A stretch of DNA of 64,000 bases from Aggregatibacter segnis ATCC 33393. GTDB taxonomy: Bacteria > Pseudomonadota > Gammaproteobacteria > Enterobacterales > Pasteurellaceae. A program made the position numbers and the translations under genes. Below are positions 42,490-52,593 of this stretch, in pieces (the stretch's first letter is position 1; each line of letters opens with the position of its first letter). The stretch spans positions 451,252-515,251 of the forward strand of contig NZ_GL622200.1 in assembly GCF_000185305.1 (NCBI RefSeq). The letters are read 5' to 3'. Below the pieces are notes generated by a model. That model had not been told where the DNA came from. It saw only the letters and a list, made by a program, of their open reading frames with translations, and did no database searches.

Positions 42490-45400
42490 TTATTCTTCTT
42501 GAGAGGACATTAATGAGGTGTTTCCACCTGCCGCAGTGGTGTTATAACTGCGAGAAAACTCATCATACAATGGCAGTAAATCTTGGGTATCTTGCCAGTC
42601 GTAACATTTGAAAATAGCTTGACTGTTTTCAGCCAACCATTGACGTTTAGCTTTATCAAGTGCGGTCAAATAAATGCCTTTTTGACAATAACCTAACTTC
42701 GTATCCACACGAATGCCCGGTTTGGCTTTGGCGGCTAATGGATGCTGTGGTTCCACCAAAATGCTAAAACCTTTGGCAAGCAATTTTTCTGCCGCTTTTT
42801 CTGCTGCCGCTAAGTCGCCGTTGAGAATGGCTACTTCACAAGGCAGATAAGCTAAGGAGTTGTGTTCACCGGTGATACTTTCTAATACCGGTTTGGTTGT
42901 GCCTAGCGTATTTTCATCGCCAAATTGGCTGTAATAGCGAGGCGTACGGGTTAAACGTTGCAAATAGAACTCACCGCCGGCTTTCGGCCCTGTGCCGGAT
43001 AATCCATGTCCGCCGAACGGTTGAACACCAACTACCGCGCCTACAATATTACGGTTGATATAGAAGTTGCCGCAGTTTAAGTGGCGTTCCACAATATCCA
43101 TATGTTTGCGGATACGGGTATGGCAACCACCGGTCAGCGCATAACCTTTTTCATTTACCGCTTTGAGGACATTGAGTAAGTTATCTTTTTTATAACGTAC
43201 GATGTGTAGAATCGGACCGAAGACTTCACGCTGTACTTGATCGAGGTTATCCAACAGATACACACTTGGTGCCACAAAATGCCCTTGAGTCGGCGTGTCG
43301 ATTTCCGCATAAGCGCGGGCGACTTTGCGCATGGCTGCCTTGTGGTTTTCTAGATTTTGTTTAGCTTCTTCATCAATCACAGGACCGATGTCGGTAGCCA
43401 ATAGACGTGGGTCGCCTAAACTTAATTCTTTAATGGCTTCCGTGATCATTTTGTAATAATGATCTGCCACATCTTCTTGTAATAATAAGATGCGTAATGC
43501 GGAACAACGTTGACCTGCCGAGTCAAAGGCGGAGCTGAGAACATCAGCAACGACTTGTTCCGGTAAGGCTGAAGAATCAACAACAAGCACGTTTTGACCG
43601 CCAGTTTCCGCAATCAACACAGGATCGTTATCTGCTAATGTCAGACGTTGCTCAATGAGTTTGGCCACTTCGGTTGAACCGGTAAATACGACGCCATCAA
43701 AAGCTTGTTGGACTAACGCAGCCCCTAAATCCCCCGCTCCTAACACCAGTTGTAGGGTTTCTTTCGGGATGCCGGCTTGGTGTAAGAGTTTCACGGCGGC
43801 GTACGCAATTAATGAGGTTTGTTCAGCCGGTTTTGCAATCACTGCATTGCCAGCCGCTAAAGAGGCGGCAATTTGGCCGGTAAAGATGGCTAATGGGAAG
43901 TTCCATGGAGAAATACAAAGTACTTTTCCACGGGGCTCGGCAAGGTGATTTTGTGTTGCGAGCTGCTCTAATTGAACGGCGTAATAACGTAAGAAATCCA
44001 CGGCTTCACGCAATTCAGCAATGGCGTTTGGCAAGGTTTTGCCCGCTTCAACCACGGCGAGTTTCATCAATAAGCCGAAATGTTCTTCATATAAGTCGGC
44101 AGCATTACGTAAAACGTTAGCTTTTTCCACCGCACTTTTGGCTTTCCATTGGGTATTGTCGGCAGCGGCAAACGCATTTTCCGCCTGATTCACAGCTAAA
44201 AAGGCGACTTCTGCAACCGTTTCATTGAGGTTGGCCGGATTGGTGACTTGATGTGCCGGTGCATTTTCAGCATTTTCAGCATTTTCAAACGCAACCAAAG
44301 AGGTAGCGTTTTCAATGGTTGCCGAATTCAGCGCTTGTTCTAATCTTGCTAATTCCAATTCATTACTCAGATCGAAACCGGCGGAGTTTTTACGGTTTTT
44401 AAATAATTCTAACGGTTTGAGAACCGACTTATTCGGCTCGCCATGAGATTTGGCATAAAGCTTCCATGGTGGTGTCACAAGTTGTTCGACCGGAATGTTT
44501 TCATCAACCAGCTGGTGAACGAAAGAGGAGTTTGCACCGTTTTCTAAGAGGCGGCGGACTAAATAGGCTAACAAGGTAGCGTGTGTACCCACCGGAGCAT
44601 AGACACGCACTTGTCGATTCAGATTGTCTTTCCCCACAATATTGTCATAAAGAGATTCCCCCATGCCGTGTAGGCATTGGAATTCAAAGTTTTTACCTTG
44701 GCCTAATTCGTGAATCGTGCACATGGTTTGCACGTTATGGGTGGCAAATTGCGGATAAATGACATCTTGCGCAGCAAATAATTTTTTTGCACAAGCAATA
44801 TAAGAAATATCGGTGTGATTTTTACGTGTGTAAAGTGGGAAACCGTCCAAACCGTCCGCTTGCGCCCATTTGATTTCGCTGTCCCAATAAGCGCCTTTAA
44901 CAAGACGAATCATCAAATAGCCTTGTTTTTCTCGGGCTAAATTAATCAAATAATCCAACACAAATGGACAACGTTTGGAGTAAGCCTGTACTACGAAACC
45001 AATGCCTTTGTAGCCTTGTAATTCCGGTTCATCTAATAATTTTTCCACAAGATCGAGGGAAAGCTCTAAACGATTGGCCTCTTCCGCATCAATATTGATA
45101 CTGATGTTGTATTTTTTCGCTAATAAGAAGAGTTCTTTTAAGCGAGGGTAAAGCTCATTGATGGTACGATCATATTTGGAGCGGCTATATTTCGGATGAA
45201 TCGCAGAAAGTTTAACGGAAACACTGTTGCCGTTATAAATGGTTCTGCCGGCTGCGTCTTTGCCCACTTCTTCAATGGCGTGTAAATAGTCATTGAAATA
45301 GCGTTGTGCATCGGCTTCAGTCATTGCAGCTTCACCCAACATATCAAAAGAGAAGGTAAACCCTTTTTCGTAACGTGGTTTGATGTTTTGTAGCGCCTCT

Positions 45401-45951
45401 TGCATGGTCACGCCGGTGACGAATTGTTTACCCAAAATTTGCATAGATTTGATAATTGCCATACGCATAATGGGCGCAGACAAACGGGAGAAACTACGGG
45501 TGAGCGCATTCGATAAACTGTTTTCATCCAGGCTTTCGCTAATTTTTTTACCAAACAGTAGGCCATAACTGGCTGCATTGATGAAGAATGAATTGGAATT
45601 GCCAATGTGAGATTTCCAGTTCCCTTCCTGTAATTTCTCATAAATCAAATCATCACGAGTTTGTGCATCAGGAATACGTAACAAGGCTTCTGCCAAACAC
45701 ATTAACGCCACTCCCTCTTCACTGCTTAATGAAAACTCTTGCATTAAGGCATCTGCGCCATATTGTTTTTGTTTAAGTTGGCGTAATTTTTTAATTAACT
45801 TAATAGCATTGTCTGTGATGCGTTGTTCTTGTTCCGGAGAAAAATCTAATGTTTTCACTAAAGAATCGACCGCACTTTTCTCATCTAAACGATAGTTTGC
45901 AGTGATTGCTTGGCGAATAGGGCTATATTGTTTTGATAGTGTGAATTGCAT
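42490..45951 (-). CDS. putA: Bifunctional proline dehydrogenase / P5C dehydrogenase PutA
   Basis: An 1153-residue enzyme that oxidises proline to glutamate. The PRODH domain (about residues 160-480) includes INIDAEEANRLELSLDLV and QAYSKRCPFVLDYL. The P5C dehydrogenase domain follows (about 600-1050), with AETGGQNVLV and the catalytic cysteine C816 in FDSAGQRCSALR. A C-terminal extension of about 100 residues remains. The N-terminal ribbon-helix-helix DNA-binding domain of E. coli PutA (1320 residues) is missing, so this form is not a repressor. A 9-bp repeat encodes ENA three times (residues 556-564) in the linker between the two domains. Confidence 0.95.
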   Translation of the reverse strand: MQFTLSKQYSPIRQAITANYRLDEKSAVDSLVKTLDFSPEQEQRITDNAIKLIKKLRQLKQKQYGADALMQEFSLSSEEGVALMCLAEALLRIPDAQTRDDLIYEKLQEGNWKSHIGNSNSFFINAASYGLLFGKKISESLDENSLSNALTRSFSRLSAPIMRMAIIKSMQILGKQFVTGVTMQEALQNIKPRYEKGFTFSFDMLGEAAMTEADAQRYFNDYLHAIEEVGKDAAGRTIYNGNSVSVKLSAIHPKYSRSKYDRTINELYPRLKELFLLAKKYNISINIDAEEANRLELSLDLVEKLLDEPELQGYKGIGFVVQAYSKRCPFVLDYLINLAREKQGYLMIRLVKGAYWDSEIKWAQADGLDGFPLYTRKNHTDISYIACAKKLFAAQDVIYPQFATHNVQTMCTIHELGQGKNFEFQCLHGMGESLYDNIVGKDNLNRQVRVYAPVGTHATLLAYLVRRLLENGANSSFVHQLVDENIPVEQLVTPPWKLYAKSHGEPNKSVLKPLELFKNRKNSAGFDLSNELELARLEQALNSATIENATSLVAFENAENAENAPAHQVTNPANLNETVAEVAFLAVNQAENAFAAADNTQWKAKSAVEKANVLRNAADLYEEHFGLLMKLAVVEAGKTLPNAIAELREAVDFLRYYAVQLEQLATQNHLAEPRGKVLCISPWNFPLAIFTGQIAASLAAGNAVIAKPAEQTSLIAYAAVKLLHQAGIPKETLQLVLGAGDLGAALVQQAFDGVVFTGSTEVAKLIEQRLTLADNDPVLIAETGGQNVLVVDSSALPEQVVADVLSSAFDSAGQRCSALRILLLQEDVADHYYKMITEAIKELSLGDPRLLATDIGPVIDEEAKQNLENHKAAMRKVARAYAEIDTPTQGHFVAPSVYLLDNLDQVQREVFGPILHIVRYKKDNLLNVLKAVNEKGYALTGGCHTRIRKHMDIVERHLNCGNFYINRNIVGAVVGVQPFGGHGLSGTGPKAGGEFYLQRLTRTPRYYSQFGDENTLGTTKPVLESITGEHNSLAYLPCEVAILNGDLAAAEKAAEKLLAKGFSILVEPQHPLAAKAKPGIRVDTKLGYCQKGIYLTALDKAKRQWLAENSQAIFKCYDWQDTQDLLPLYDEFSRSYNTTAAGGNTSLMSSQEE
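44261..44287. repeat. Three tandem 9-bp repeats in putA
   Basis: GCATTTTCA occurs three times in a row, coding for Glu-Asn-Ala on the minus strand. Changes in copy number would keep the reading frame and only alter linker length. Confidence 0.9.
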
Positions 45952-46030
45952 GAGAAAACCTCCTTTTGTTATATAATTGTTAACAAAATATAGATGGCGT
46001 GTTTATTAGTAAATGACTTTTTTGGCGTTC

Positions 46031-46046
46031 TGTGATTGAAGTCACA
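46031..46046. promoter_or_regulatory. CRP site upstream of putA
   Basis: TGTGA-TTGAAG-TCACA is a perfect match to both half-sites of the CRP consensus. Its centre lies 87 bases upstream of the putA start. A minus-strand TATATT (45987-45992) would place the site near -58 to -61, the spacing of a class I activator site. Confidence 0.75.
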
Positions 46047-46119
46047 TAAAAAATAAGGTTTTGTTGTTCGTAATATGTACGAATTGTGCGTTTTATAGAC
46101 TGAAAAGAGACTAGAAATA

Positions 46120-46147
46120 AAAAACTCCCTACAGTGAGGGAGTTTTT
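46120..46147. terminator. Terminator of frdABCD
   Basis: AAAAACTCCCT and AGGGAGTTTTT form an 11-bp stem with a 6-base loop just after frdD. Confidence 0.9.
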
Positions 46148-46163
46148 CATTTGGGATGAGAGA

Positions 46164-46508
46164 TTATAGGTTGAACACGGCAAATAACACGATAATGCTA
46201 TAAAGTGTTGCCAAACCGTAGAAAATAAATCCGCCGGCCGGTACATGAACTTTAATATCATGCATACCGTGATGAACGCGGTGTAAGCCTCCCCACATTG
46301 GGAAAATTGTGAGAACGAGAATAACTAATTTCCCTAGCCAGTGGTGTGCAAAGGCAATGATATTCTCTGGACTAACGATACCGAAAGGCAATAGGAAGCC
46401 GAGAATAAGAATTAACACAGGGAAAGCCAAAGCACTTACCATGCCACCCGCACTGAACATTAACCAGACAGGTGGTTCGTTTGAACGTTTTGGATTTTGA
46501 TTAACCAT
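46164..46508 (-). CDS. frdD: Fumarate reductase membrane anchor FrdD
   Basis: A 114-residue membrane anchor with three hydrophobic helices. Conserved [15 protein letters not shown] near the N-terminus and the [16 protein letters not shown] region near residue 72, close to the quinone site. It binds menaquinol together with FrdC and anchors FrdAB. Last gene of the operon. Confidence 0.95.
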   Translation of the reverse strand: MVNQNPKRSNEPPVWLMFSAGGMVSALAFPVLILILGFLLPFGIVSPENIIAFAHHWLGKLVILVLTIFPMWGGLHRVHHGMHDIKVHVPAGGFIFYGLATLYSIIVLFAVFNL

Positions 46509-46517
46509 GACTTCCCC

Positions 46518-46910
46518 CTAGATAAATACTAACACTAAAGCCAATACGGTGACGGCGACAAACGCGCCACGTAAAGCATTTTTAATGAGTTTTGCCGGCA
46601 AACCAGTGGTACCTGACATCACTTCGCCAGTCATATCAAATAATGTGACTGCATGGAGCAATAAAGCGGCCAATGAAATGATGTTAAGAATAACAACAAG
46701 TGGATTTTGTAAGAATGGAATGAAACTCATGACAAATCCATCTGCTTTGCCTAAACAAATCACACCGTAAAGCAATACTAAGCTGAACCAAACGGTTGGC
46801 ACGGCAGTCGCTTCACGTAGCATGTAGAATTTGTAGAAATCCCAACTTTTCCACCAAGTCGGGGTGATTTCACGAACGTATTTTTTACGTTTACTTACTG
46901 TTGTAGTCAT
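46518..46910 (-). CDS. frdC: Fumarate reductase membrane anchor FrdC
   Basis: A 130-residue protein with three transmembrane helices. The N-terminus KYVREITPTWWKSWDFYKFYMLREATAVPTVWFS is highly typical of FrdC, and the C-terminal half holds the other two helices. It lies 11 bases after frdB and 9 bases before frdD. Same length as E. coli FrdC (131). Confidence 0.95.
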   Translation of the reverse strand: MTTTVSKRKKYVREITPTWWKSWDFYKFYMLREATAVPTVWFSLVLLYGVICLGKADGFVMSFIPFLQNPLVVILNIISLAALLLHAVTLFDMTGEVMSGTTGLPAKLIKNALRGAFVAVTVLALVLVFI

Positions 46911-46921
46911 AATCTTTCCCC

Positions 46922-47692
46922 TTACGCCTTCGGTTTAAGCATGGAAATGAGATAATCTTTGGCACTTTCTAATTTGCCTTGGTTAATGGCGGTTGCCGGG
47001 CCTACATGTTTTGGACACACTTCGGAACAGGCACCTACGAAGGTACAAGACCAAACGCCATTTTCACCATTCATGATTTTCATCCGTTCTGCTTTACCGT
47101 GGTCGCGGTTATCTAAGTTATAACGATGACCTAAGGTTAATACGGCTGGACCAACGAATTCTGGGTTTAAACCGAATTGTGGACAAGCGGCATAACATAA
47201 ACCACAGTTGATACACATCGAGAATTGGCGATATTTTTCCAATTGAGCCGGAGTTTGTTTAGTACGGCTTTGCGCTAATTCTTTCGATGGATGCGGTTTA
47301 CCATCTAACTCAGGCGCTTTGTTACCAATCACATAAGGTTTGATGGCTTCTAGGCTTTCGATAAAGTGGCTTAAGTCCACGATCAAGTCGCGTTCAATCG
47401 GGAAGTTTGCTAAGGCTTCAATACGCATATGACCACTGTAGTCACGCAAGAAGGTTTTACATGCCAATTTTGGAATGTTATTTACCATCATGCCGCAAGA
47501 ACCACAGATCGCCATACGGCATGACCAGCGATAAGAAAGTTCCGGTTCAAGTTTATCTTTAATGTAACCTAAAGCATCAAGTAAGGATGTTTGGCTGTCA
47601 TAAGGCACTTGATAGGTTTTTAAGTGCGGTTCCTTATCAACTTCGGGGTTATAACGTAGAACTTCAACGTTCATGATTGATTGTTCGGCCAT
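46922..47692 (-). CDS. frdB: Fumarate reductase iron-sulfur subunit FrdB
   Basis: A 256-residue subunit that carries electrons from menaquinol to FrdA. The [2Fe-2S] ligands are in [22 protein letters not shown] (about residues 58-78). The [4Fe-4S] and [3Fe-4S] ligands are in [12 protein letters not shown] and [14 protein letters not shown]. The ATG at 47692 ([21 protein letters not shown]) with an AAGGAG site is preferred over a longer open frame that reaches into frdA. Only four bases separate it from the frdA stop. Confidence 0.96.
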   Translation of the reverse strand: MAEQSIMNVEVLRYNPEVDKEPHLKTYQVPYDSQTSLLDALGYIKDKLEPELSYRWSCRMAICGSCGMMVNNIPKLACKTFLRDYSGHMRIEALANFPIERDLIVDLSHFIESLEAIKPYVIGNKAPELDGKPHPSKELAQSRTKQTPAQLEKYRQFSMCINCGLCYAACPQFGLNPEFVGPAVLTLGHRYNLDNRDHGKAERMKIMNGENGVWSCTFVGACSEVCPKHVGPATAINQGKLESAKDYLISMLKPKA

Positions 47693-47696
47693 ATTA

Positions 47697-49505
47697 TTAC
47701 TCCTTACCCGCTTGAGCTTGTTCTTTTGCTTTGGCGGCTGCTTCTGCTGCTTCTGCTTCGGCACCGTAAACACGTTTTGCCGGTTGTGATTTAGTGATTT
47801 TCACCGGGCTGTATTCAATGCGTGGTGCACCGTTTTCGTTATAGAACGCCAAGGTATGTTTCAAGTAGTTCACATCATCACGTTCGGTGTAATCCAAACG
47901 TTGGTGCGCACCACGAGACTCTTTACGTTCAATCGCAGAGTTCGCAATAGATTGTGCCACGTCCAAAATGTAACCCAATTCAACTGTATACAATAAGTTT
48001 GTATTAAATACGCTAGAACGGTCAGTAATACGAATGTGTTTGTAACGTTCTTTGAGTTCTGCAATCTTATCTACTGCTTGTTGCATACTTTCTTGGGTAC
48101 GATAGATACCGCAGCCTTCTTCCATAGCTTGACCCATTTCGTCACGAATTTCAGACCAAGACTCAGTACCTTCTTGGTTATAGAGGTCGCTCAAGCGTTT
48201 TACAATATCTTGCGCCTGAGCATCAAGTGCGGATTGGTTAGCTGGTGTGGCTTCAATTGCGCGTTGTGCCGCGTATTCACCCGCAACACGACCTAATACC
48301 ACTAATTCAGCCAAGGAGTTGGAACCTAGACGGTTAGCGCCATGTAAACCGGAAGAGGCACATTCACCTACCGCAAATAAACCTTTAATGCGGGTTTCGC
48401 TGTTGAAGTCAACTTCGATACCACCCATGGTGTAGTGAACCACCGGACGCACAGGAATTGGCGCTTGTGCCGGATCGACACCTTCATAAGCTTTTGCTAA
48501 TTCACAAATGAATGGTAAACGTTCGTGTAAGTATTTTTCACCAAGGTGACGTAAGTCTAAGTGCACCACATCAACGCCTTTGGCTGTTTTCAATGTGTTG
48601 CCTTTACGCCATTCTTGCCAGAATGCTTGGGATACTTTGTCACGAGGGCCTAATTCCATGTATTTGTTTTCCGGTTTGCCGATTGGTGTTTCCGGTCCCA
48701 AACCGTAGTCTTGTAAATAGCGATAGCCGTCTTTATTGACTAAGATACCACCTTCACCACGACAACCTTCGGTCATTAAGATACCGGTATTTGGTAAGCC
48801 GGTTGGGTGATATTGAACGAATTCCATGTCACGTAATGGTACGCCATGGCGATAAGCCATTGATAAGCCGTCACCGGTAACAATACCGCCGTTAGTGTTG
48901 AAACGGAATGCACGGCAACCACCACCTGTGGCGATAACAACGGCGTTAGCATTAATTTGTACTAAAGAACCTTCCATCATGTTCATGGCAACCATACCAC
49001 GTGCATGGCCGTCATCCACTAAAATATCTAATACAAAGTGTTCATCGAAACGAATGATTTGTGGGTATTGAATGGAGGTTTGGAATAACGTGTGAAGTAA
49101 GTGGAAACCGGTTTTATCGGCAGCGAACCAAGTACGTTCGATTTTCATCCCACCGAAACGACGTACGTTTACATCGCCATCGGCTTTACGGCTCCAAGGG
49201 CAGCCCCAGCGTTCAAGTTGAGTCATTTCCACCGGAGAGTGTTCCACGAAATATTCCACGACATCTTGCTCACACAACCAGTCGCCACCGGCAACGGTAT
49301 CGTGGAAGTGTTTATCGTAGGAGTCTTCTTCTTTAATCACAGCCGCAGCACCACCTTCAGCCGCAACAGTATGACTGCGCATTGGATAAACTTTTGATAC
49401 TAAAGCAATTTTAAGATTTGGATTAGCTTGAGCTGCAGCAATCGCCGCACGTAAACCACCGCCACCTGCGCCAACAATGGCGATATCGACGTTAACAGTT
49501 TGCAC
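47697..49505 (-). CDS. frdA: Fumarate reductase flavoprotein FrdA
   Basis: A 602-residue catalytic subunit that reduces fumarate to succinate in anaerobic respiration. The N-terminal dinucleotide fold is [14 protein letters not shown], the covalent FAD histidine is H45 in [14 protein letters not shown], and the active site includes [10 protein letters not shown] and the [14 protein letters not shown] stretch near residue 390. The tail is rich in Ala and Glu ([17 protein letters not shown]). First gene of frdABCD; an FNR-type site lies upstream. Confidence 0.97.
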   Translation of the reverse strand: MQTVNVDIAIVGAGGGGLRAAIAAAQANPNLKIALVSKVYPMRSHTVAAEGGAAAVIKEEDSYDKHFHDTVAGGDWLCEQDVVEYFVEHSPVEMTQLERWGCPWSRKADGDVNVRRFGGMKIERTWFAADKTGFHLLHTLFQTSIQYPQIIRFDEHFVLDILVDDGHARGMVAMNMMEGSLVQINANAVVIATGGGCRAFRFNTNGGIVTGDGLSMAYRHGVPLRDMEFVQYHPTGLPNTGILMTEGCRGEGGILVNKDGYRYLQDYGLGPETPIGKPENKYMELGPRDKVSQAFWQEWRKGNTLKTAKGVDVVHLDLRHLGEKYLHERLPFICELAKAYEGVDPAQAPIPVRPVVHYTMGGIEVDFNSETRIKGLFAVGECASSGLHGANRLGSNSLAELVVLGRVAGEYAAQRAIEATPANQSALDAQAQDIVKRLSDLYNQEGTESWSEIRDEMGQAMEEGCGIYRTQESMQQAVDKIAELKERYKHIRITDRSSVFNTNLLYTVELGYILDVAQSIANSAIERKESRGAHQRLDYTERDDVNYLKHTLAFYNENGAPRIEYSPVKITKSQPAKRVYGAEAEAAEAAAKAKEQAQAGKE

Positions 49506-49632
49506 GATATTCCTCCAAGTAAAGGGATGATAATAAAAACACCAAATAGATTTTTGGTACTGTTAGGGTGAAGTCATTTTGCCATTATTTTTTGTGATTA
49601 GAACCTTTTTTCTCAAACTTTGTCGCGATTTC

Positions 49633-49646
49633 GTGATCTACCTCAA
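49633..49646 (-). promoter_or_regulatory. Candidate FNR site upstream of frdA
   Basis: Read on the minus strand, TTGAG-GTAG-ATCAC matches the FNR consensus TTGAT-N4-ATCAA at eight of ten positions. It lies about 130 bases before frdA, in the 321-base gap shared with epmA. The rest of the gap is AT-rich, with an uptake sequence near 49733 and nothing else that I recognise. Activation of frd by FNR is known in E. coli. Confidence 0.5.
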
Positions 49647-49826
49647 AAAGTTAACAAACAGAACCAGTTGTTTACATTTTGTCTTATTGTTAACAAGTCA
49701 TTAACGTTGAGTTAACTAAAAAGTGCATAAAAGTGCGGTGGAAAAAGGATTCATTTATGAATTTTGATTCACTTGTTTTAGAATAAGTCGCAAATTTTTC
49801 AAATTATCTTCAGCAAAGGCATATTT

Positions 49827-50798
49827 ATGTTTGAACAAGAAGCATGGCAACCAACGGCATCCATCAAAAACTTACTTGACCGTGCAAAATTAATTGCAGA
49901 AATTCGTCGATTTTTTACTGATCGCGGTTTGTTGGAAGTGGAAACGCCGGTGTTAAGCGAATTTGGCGTGACAGATCTTCATCTGGCCACATTCAGCACT
50001 GAATTTGTTTCTCCTTTCGGAGAGCAATCTAAAACATTGTGGCTTTCCACCAGTCCGGAATATCACATGAAGCGTTTATTGGCCGCCGGCAGTGGTCCGA
50101 TATTTCAAATTGGCAAAGTGTTTCGTAACGAAGAAGCGGGTAATCGCCATAATCCGGAGTTTACGATGTTGGAGTGGTATCGACCACACTTTGATATGTA
50201 CCGCTTAATCAATGAAGTAGACGATTTATTACAACAAATATTGGAATGTCCGCCGCCAGAAAGCATGAGCTATCAGTTTGCTTTTCAACAATATGTTGGA
50301 TTGGATCCGTTGTCGGCGGAATTATCCGAACTTGTGGAAAAAGCGAAAAAATATCAGTTAGTTGATGCTGAAAAAGAGAATCGTGATACGTTGTTGCAAT
50401 TTCTTTTCAGTACGGTGGTGGAACCACAAATCGGGCATGATTGCCCGGTCGTGGTATATCATTTTCCGGCAAGTCAAGCGGCGTTAGCACAAATTAGCTC
50501 GGAGGATCTGCGCGTTGCAGAGCGTTTTGAGTTTTATTACAAAGGGCTAGAGCTTGCTAATGGTTTCCATGAATTGGCGGATGTGCGGGAACAATTACAT
50601 CGCTTCGAGTTGGATAATCGTCAACGGGAAAAAGCCGGTTTGCCGGTGCGAGATATTGATAAACGTTTGTTGGGGGCGTTACAAGCCGGAATTCCAGATT
50701 GTTCGGGCGTCGCTCTTGGTGTGGATCGCTTGCTCATGATTGCCATGGGCGCAGAGAGTATTAAAGAGGTGATTTCCTTTTCGATAGACAATGCGTAA
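49827..50798 (+). CDS. epmA: EF-P lysyl-lysine ligase EpmA (GenX/PoxA)
   Basis: A 323-residue paralogue of class II lysyl-tRNA synthetase without the anticodon-binding domain. It attaches (R)-beta-lysine to elongation factor P. Class II motifs: [20 protein letters not shown] near residue 100 and [15 protein letters not shown] near 297. Length matches E. coli EpmA (325). It is divergent from frdA, as I recall in both H. influenzae and E. coli. Confidence 0.96.
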   Translation: MFEQEAWQPTASIKNLLDRAKLIAEIRRFFTDRGLLEVETPVLSEFGVTDLHLATFSTEFVSPFGEQSKTLWLSTSPEYHMKRLLAAGSGPIFQIGKVFRNEEAGNRHNPEFTMLEWYRPHFDMYRLINEVDDLLQQILECPPPESMSYQFAFQQYVGLDPLSAELSELVEKAKKYQLVDAEKENRDTLLQFLFSTVVEPQIGHDCPVVVYHFPASQAALAQISSEDLRVAERFEFYYKGLELANGFHELADVREQLHRFELDNRQREKAGLPVRDIDKRLLGALQAGIPDCSGVALGVDRLLMIAMGAESIKEVISFSIDNA

Positions 50799-50840
50799 AG
50801 TGCGGTCGAAAAATAAAATGTTTTTTATGACCGCATTTTT
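50797..50840. terminator. Convergent terminator between epmA and fecE
   Basis: An uptake sequence AAAGTGCGGTC pairs with a degenerate inverted partner GACCGCATTTTT that has lost one base of the core. The pair still forms a hairpin with a T run. Confidence 0.65.
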
Positions 50841-50842
50841 GT

Positions 50843-51610
50843 TTACTTCAAAATAAACATGGGTGTTTGGCTAATTGGATCGCGGTGAATAACTACTTCT
50901 AAATCAAACACCTCTTTTAACAGCCCCTCTGTCATCACTTCGTCAGGCGTTCCTTGAGCCATAAGGTTGCCGTCTTTGAGAACGATTAAATAATCACAAT
51001 AACGACAAGCCTGATTTAAATCATGGAGTACCGTAATGACGGTTTTGCCGTTTTGTTGCATTTGACGCATCATGCCCATGAGTTCCGCCTGGCGGTTGAG
51101 ATCCAAATAAGTGGTGGGTTCATCCAACAGAACAAGCTCTGCATCTTGCGCTAATGTCATGGCTAAGAAAACCCGTTGTTGTTGCCCGCCGGATAAATCC
51201 GATACCAAATGTTCCGCCAGTTCCGCGGTGTGGGTTTGTTCCATAGCCCAAGCCACTAATTGCTCATCTTTATCACTTAATTTGCCCCACAAATTCAAAT
51301 AAGGCGAACGGCCGTAAGCAATTAATTCGCGTACTTTAATGCCTTCCGGCACCAAATGTTGTTGTGGCAAGAACGCCAATTGTTTGGCGTATTCTTTCGG
51401 GGTGCTTTGCCAAATATCTTTGCCTTTGTGAGTAATTGTGCCTAGACGAGGCTTGAGCAAACGGGCCACTGCTTTCAGTGTTGTGGATTTGCCACACCCG
51501 TTCGGGCCAATTAAGGCAATAATTTGGTTGCTAGGAAAGCTGAGAGATAAATCCTGTACGATAGTTTTATCTTGATAGCCTAATTGTAACTTATTGATCT
51601 CAATGCTCAT
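50843..51610 (-). CDS. fecE: Iron-siderophore (ferric citrate type) ABC transporter ATPase FecE
   Basis: A 255-residue ATPase. Walker A GPNGCGKSTTLKA near residue 35, signature [17 protein letters not shown] near 135, Walker B LVLLDEPTTYLDL, and the FepC/FecE-type YGRSPYLNLWGKLSDKD loop near 92. I chose the ATG at 51610 (MSIEINKLQLGY), which overlaps the stop of the upstream permease as TAATG. A longer open frame reaches 51841 but only as a shadow of fecD. Confidence 0.93.
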   Translation of the reverse strand: MSIEINKLQLGYQDKTIVQDLSLSFPSNQIIALIGPNGCGKSTTLKAVARLLKPRLGTITHKGKDIWQSTPKEYAKQLAFLPQQHLVPEGIKVRELIAYGRSPYLNLWGKLSDKDEQLVAWAMEQTHTAELAEHLVSDLSGGQQQRVFLAMTLAQDAELVLLDEPTTYLDLNRQAELMGMMRQMQQNGKTVITVLHDLNQACRYCDYLIVLKDGNLMAQGTPDEVMTEGLLKEVFDLEVVIHRDPISQTPMFILK

Positions 51611-52593
51611 TATTTCGTTCTCATCAATAAATAGAAGAAGTAAGGGGCGCCGATAATGGCAGTGAGAATACCGGCGGGCAGTTCTGTCGGCGGATCGATA
51701 ACCCGCGCTAAAATATCGGAAATTTGTAACAACAACGTGCCGATTAGCATGGCCGCCGGCAATAATGTGCGGTGACGTCCACCGACCAATTTGCGTGCTA
51801 AGTGCGGTGCAACTAAACCGAGAAATGCGATGGGGCCGCAAATGGCGACGGCTGTGGTGGAAAGTGCAACAGCCAGCACTAATACCAAGATTTGCGTTTT
51901 ATTTACGCTTACTCCCAAGGTGGCCGCTTTGTTTTCACCTAAACCTAAGGTGTCCAAATCTCGGCAGAAAATAAACGGTAACGGCAATAACACCAGCAAC
52001 CAAGGCAAAACGACATCGATATAAGCCCAACTTCTGCCCCACAAACTTCCGGTGAGCCAAAGCATAGCTGTGTTGATTTCTACCGGATTGGTTAGCATTA
52101 AATAATGGCTGATTGCCGCCCATAGGGCAGAAAGCGCCACGCCGATAATGGCCATTTTGATCGGGCGGAAGTTAAAACCACATATCATCCATAACAAAAT
52201 GAAAGACAGGACACCGCCGATAAAGGCAAAAATCGGTAGCCAGTAAAAGGCTAAATTCGGTAGGAAGATTAATACGGTGACGGCGACTAAACCGGCGGCG
52301 TTATTGATTCCTAAAATATCAGGAGAGGCCAACGGATTACGCACGACACTTTGCACCAATACCCCGGAAATGGCCAATGCACCGCCGATAATAATGGCCA
52401 GTAGCGCGCGTGGCAGACGGTATTCCATTAAAGTGAAATAGTTTTTATCGTCAGGGTGAAAGGCCTGGCTAATTTCATCAAAGGATAGCGTGTAAGTGCC
52501 GTATCGAATGCTTAATACAAATAATAGCGCGACTGTACAGAGTGCCGATAAGTAAAAGCCGATTGCACGGAATCCTGAATGAGAACGGCGCAT
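51610..52593 (-). CDS. fecD: Iron-siderophore ABC transporter permease FecD
   Basis: A 327-residue permease of the FecCD/BtuC family with about nine membrane segments. Family signatures: YRLPRALLAIIIGGALAISGVLVQSVVRNPLASPDILGINNAAGL near residue 57, and GPIAFLGLVAPHLARKLVGGRHRTLLPAAMLIGTLLLQISDILAR near residue 255. TAATG overlaps at both ends couple it to fecC and fecE. Confidence 0.93.
   Translation of the reverse strand: MRRSHSGFRAIGFYLSALCTVALLFVLSIRYGTYTLSFDEISQAFHPDDKNYFTLMEYRLPRALLAIIIGGALAISGVLVQSVVRNPLASPDILGINNAAGLVAVTVLIFLPNLAFYWLPIFAFIGGVLSFILLWMICGFNFRPIKMAIIGVALSALWAAISHYLMLTNPVEINTAMLWLTGSLWGRSWAYIDVVLPWLLVLLPLPFIFCRDLDTLGLGENKAATLGVSVNKTQILVLVLAVALSTTAVAICGPIAFLGLVAPHLARKLVGGRHRTLLPAAMLIGTLLLQISDILARVIDPPTELPAGILTAIIGAPYFFYLLMRTK

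Noticed and set aside
47693-47773. Longer FrdB start reaching into frdA
   Set aside because: The extension (rich in Lys and Gln) is the frdA tail in another frame; MAEQ at 47692 has a proper ribosome site.
51611-51841. N-terminal extension of the FecE frame
   Set aside because: It is read antisense to nothing useful and lies within fecD in another frame; the ATG at 51610 with the TAATG junction fits the operon pattern.
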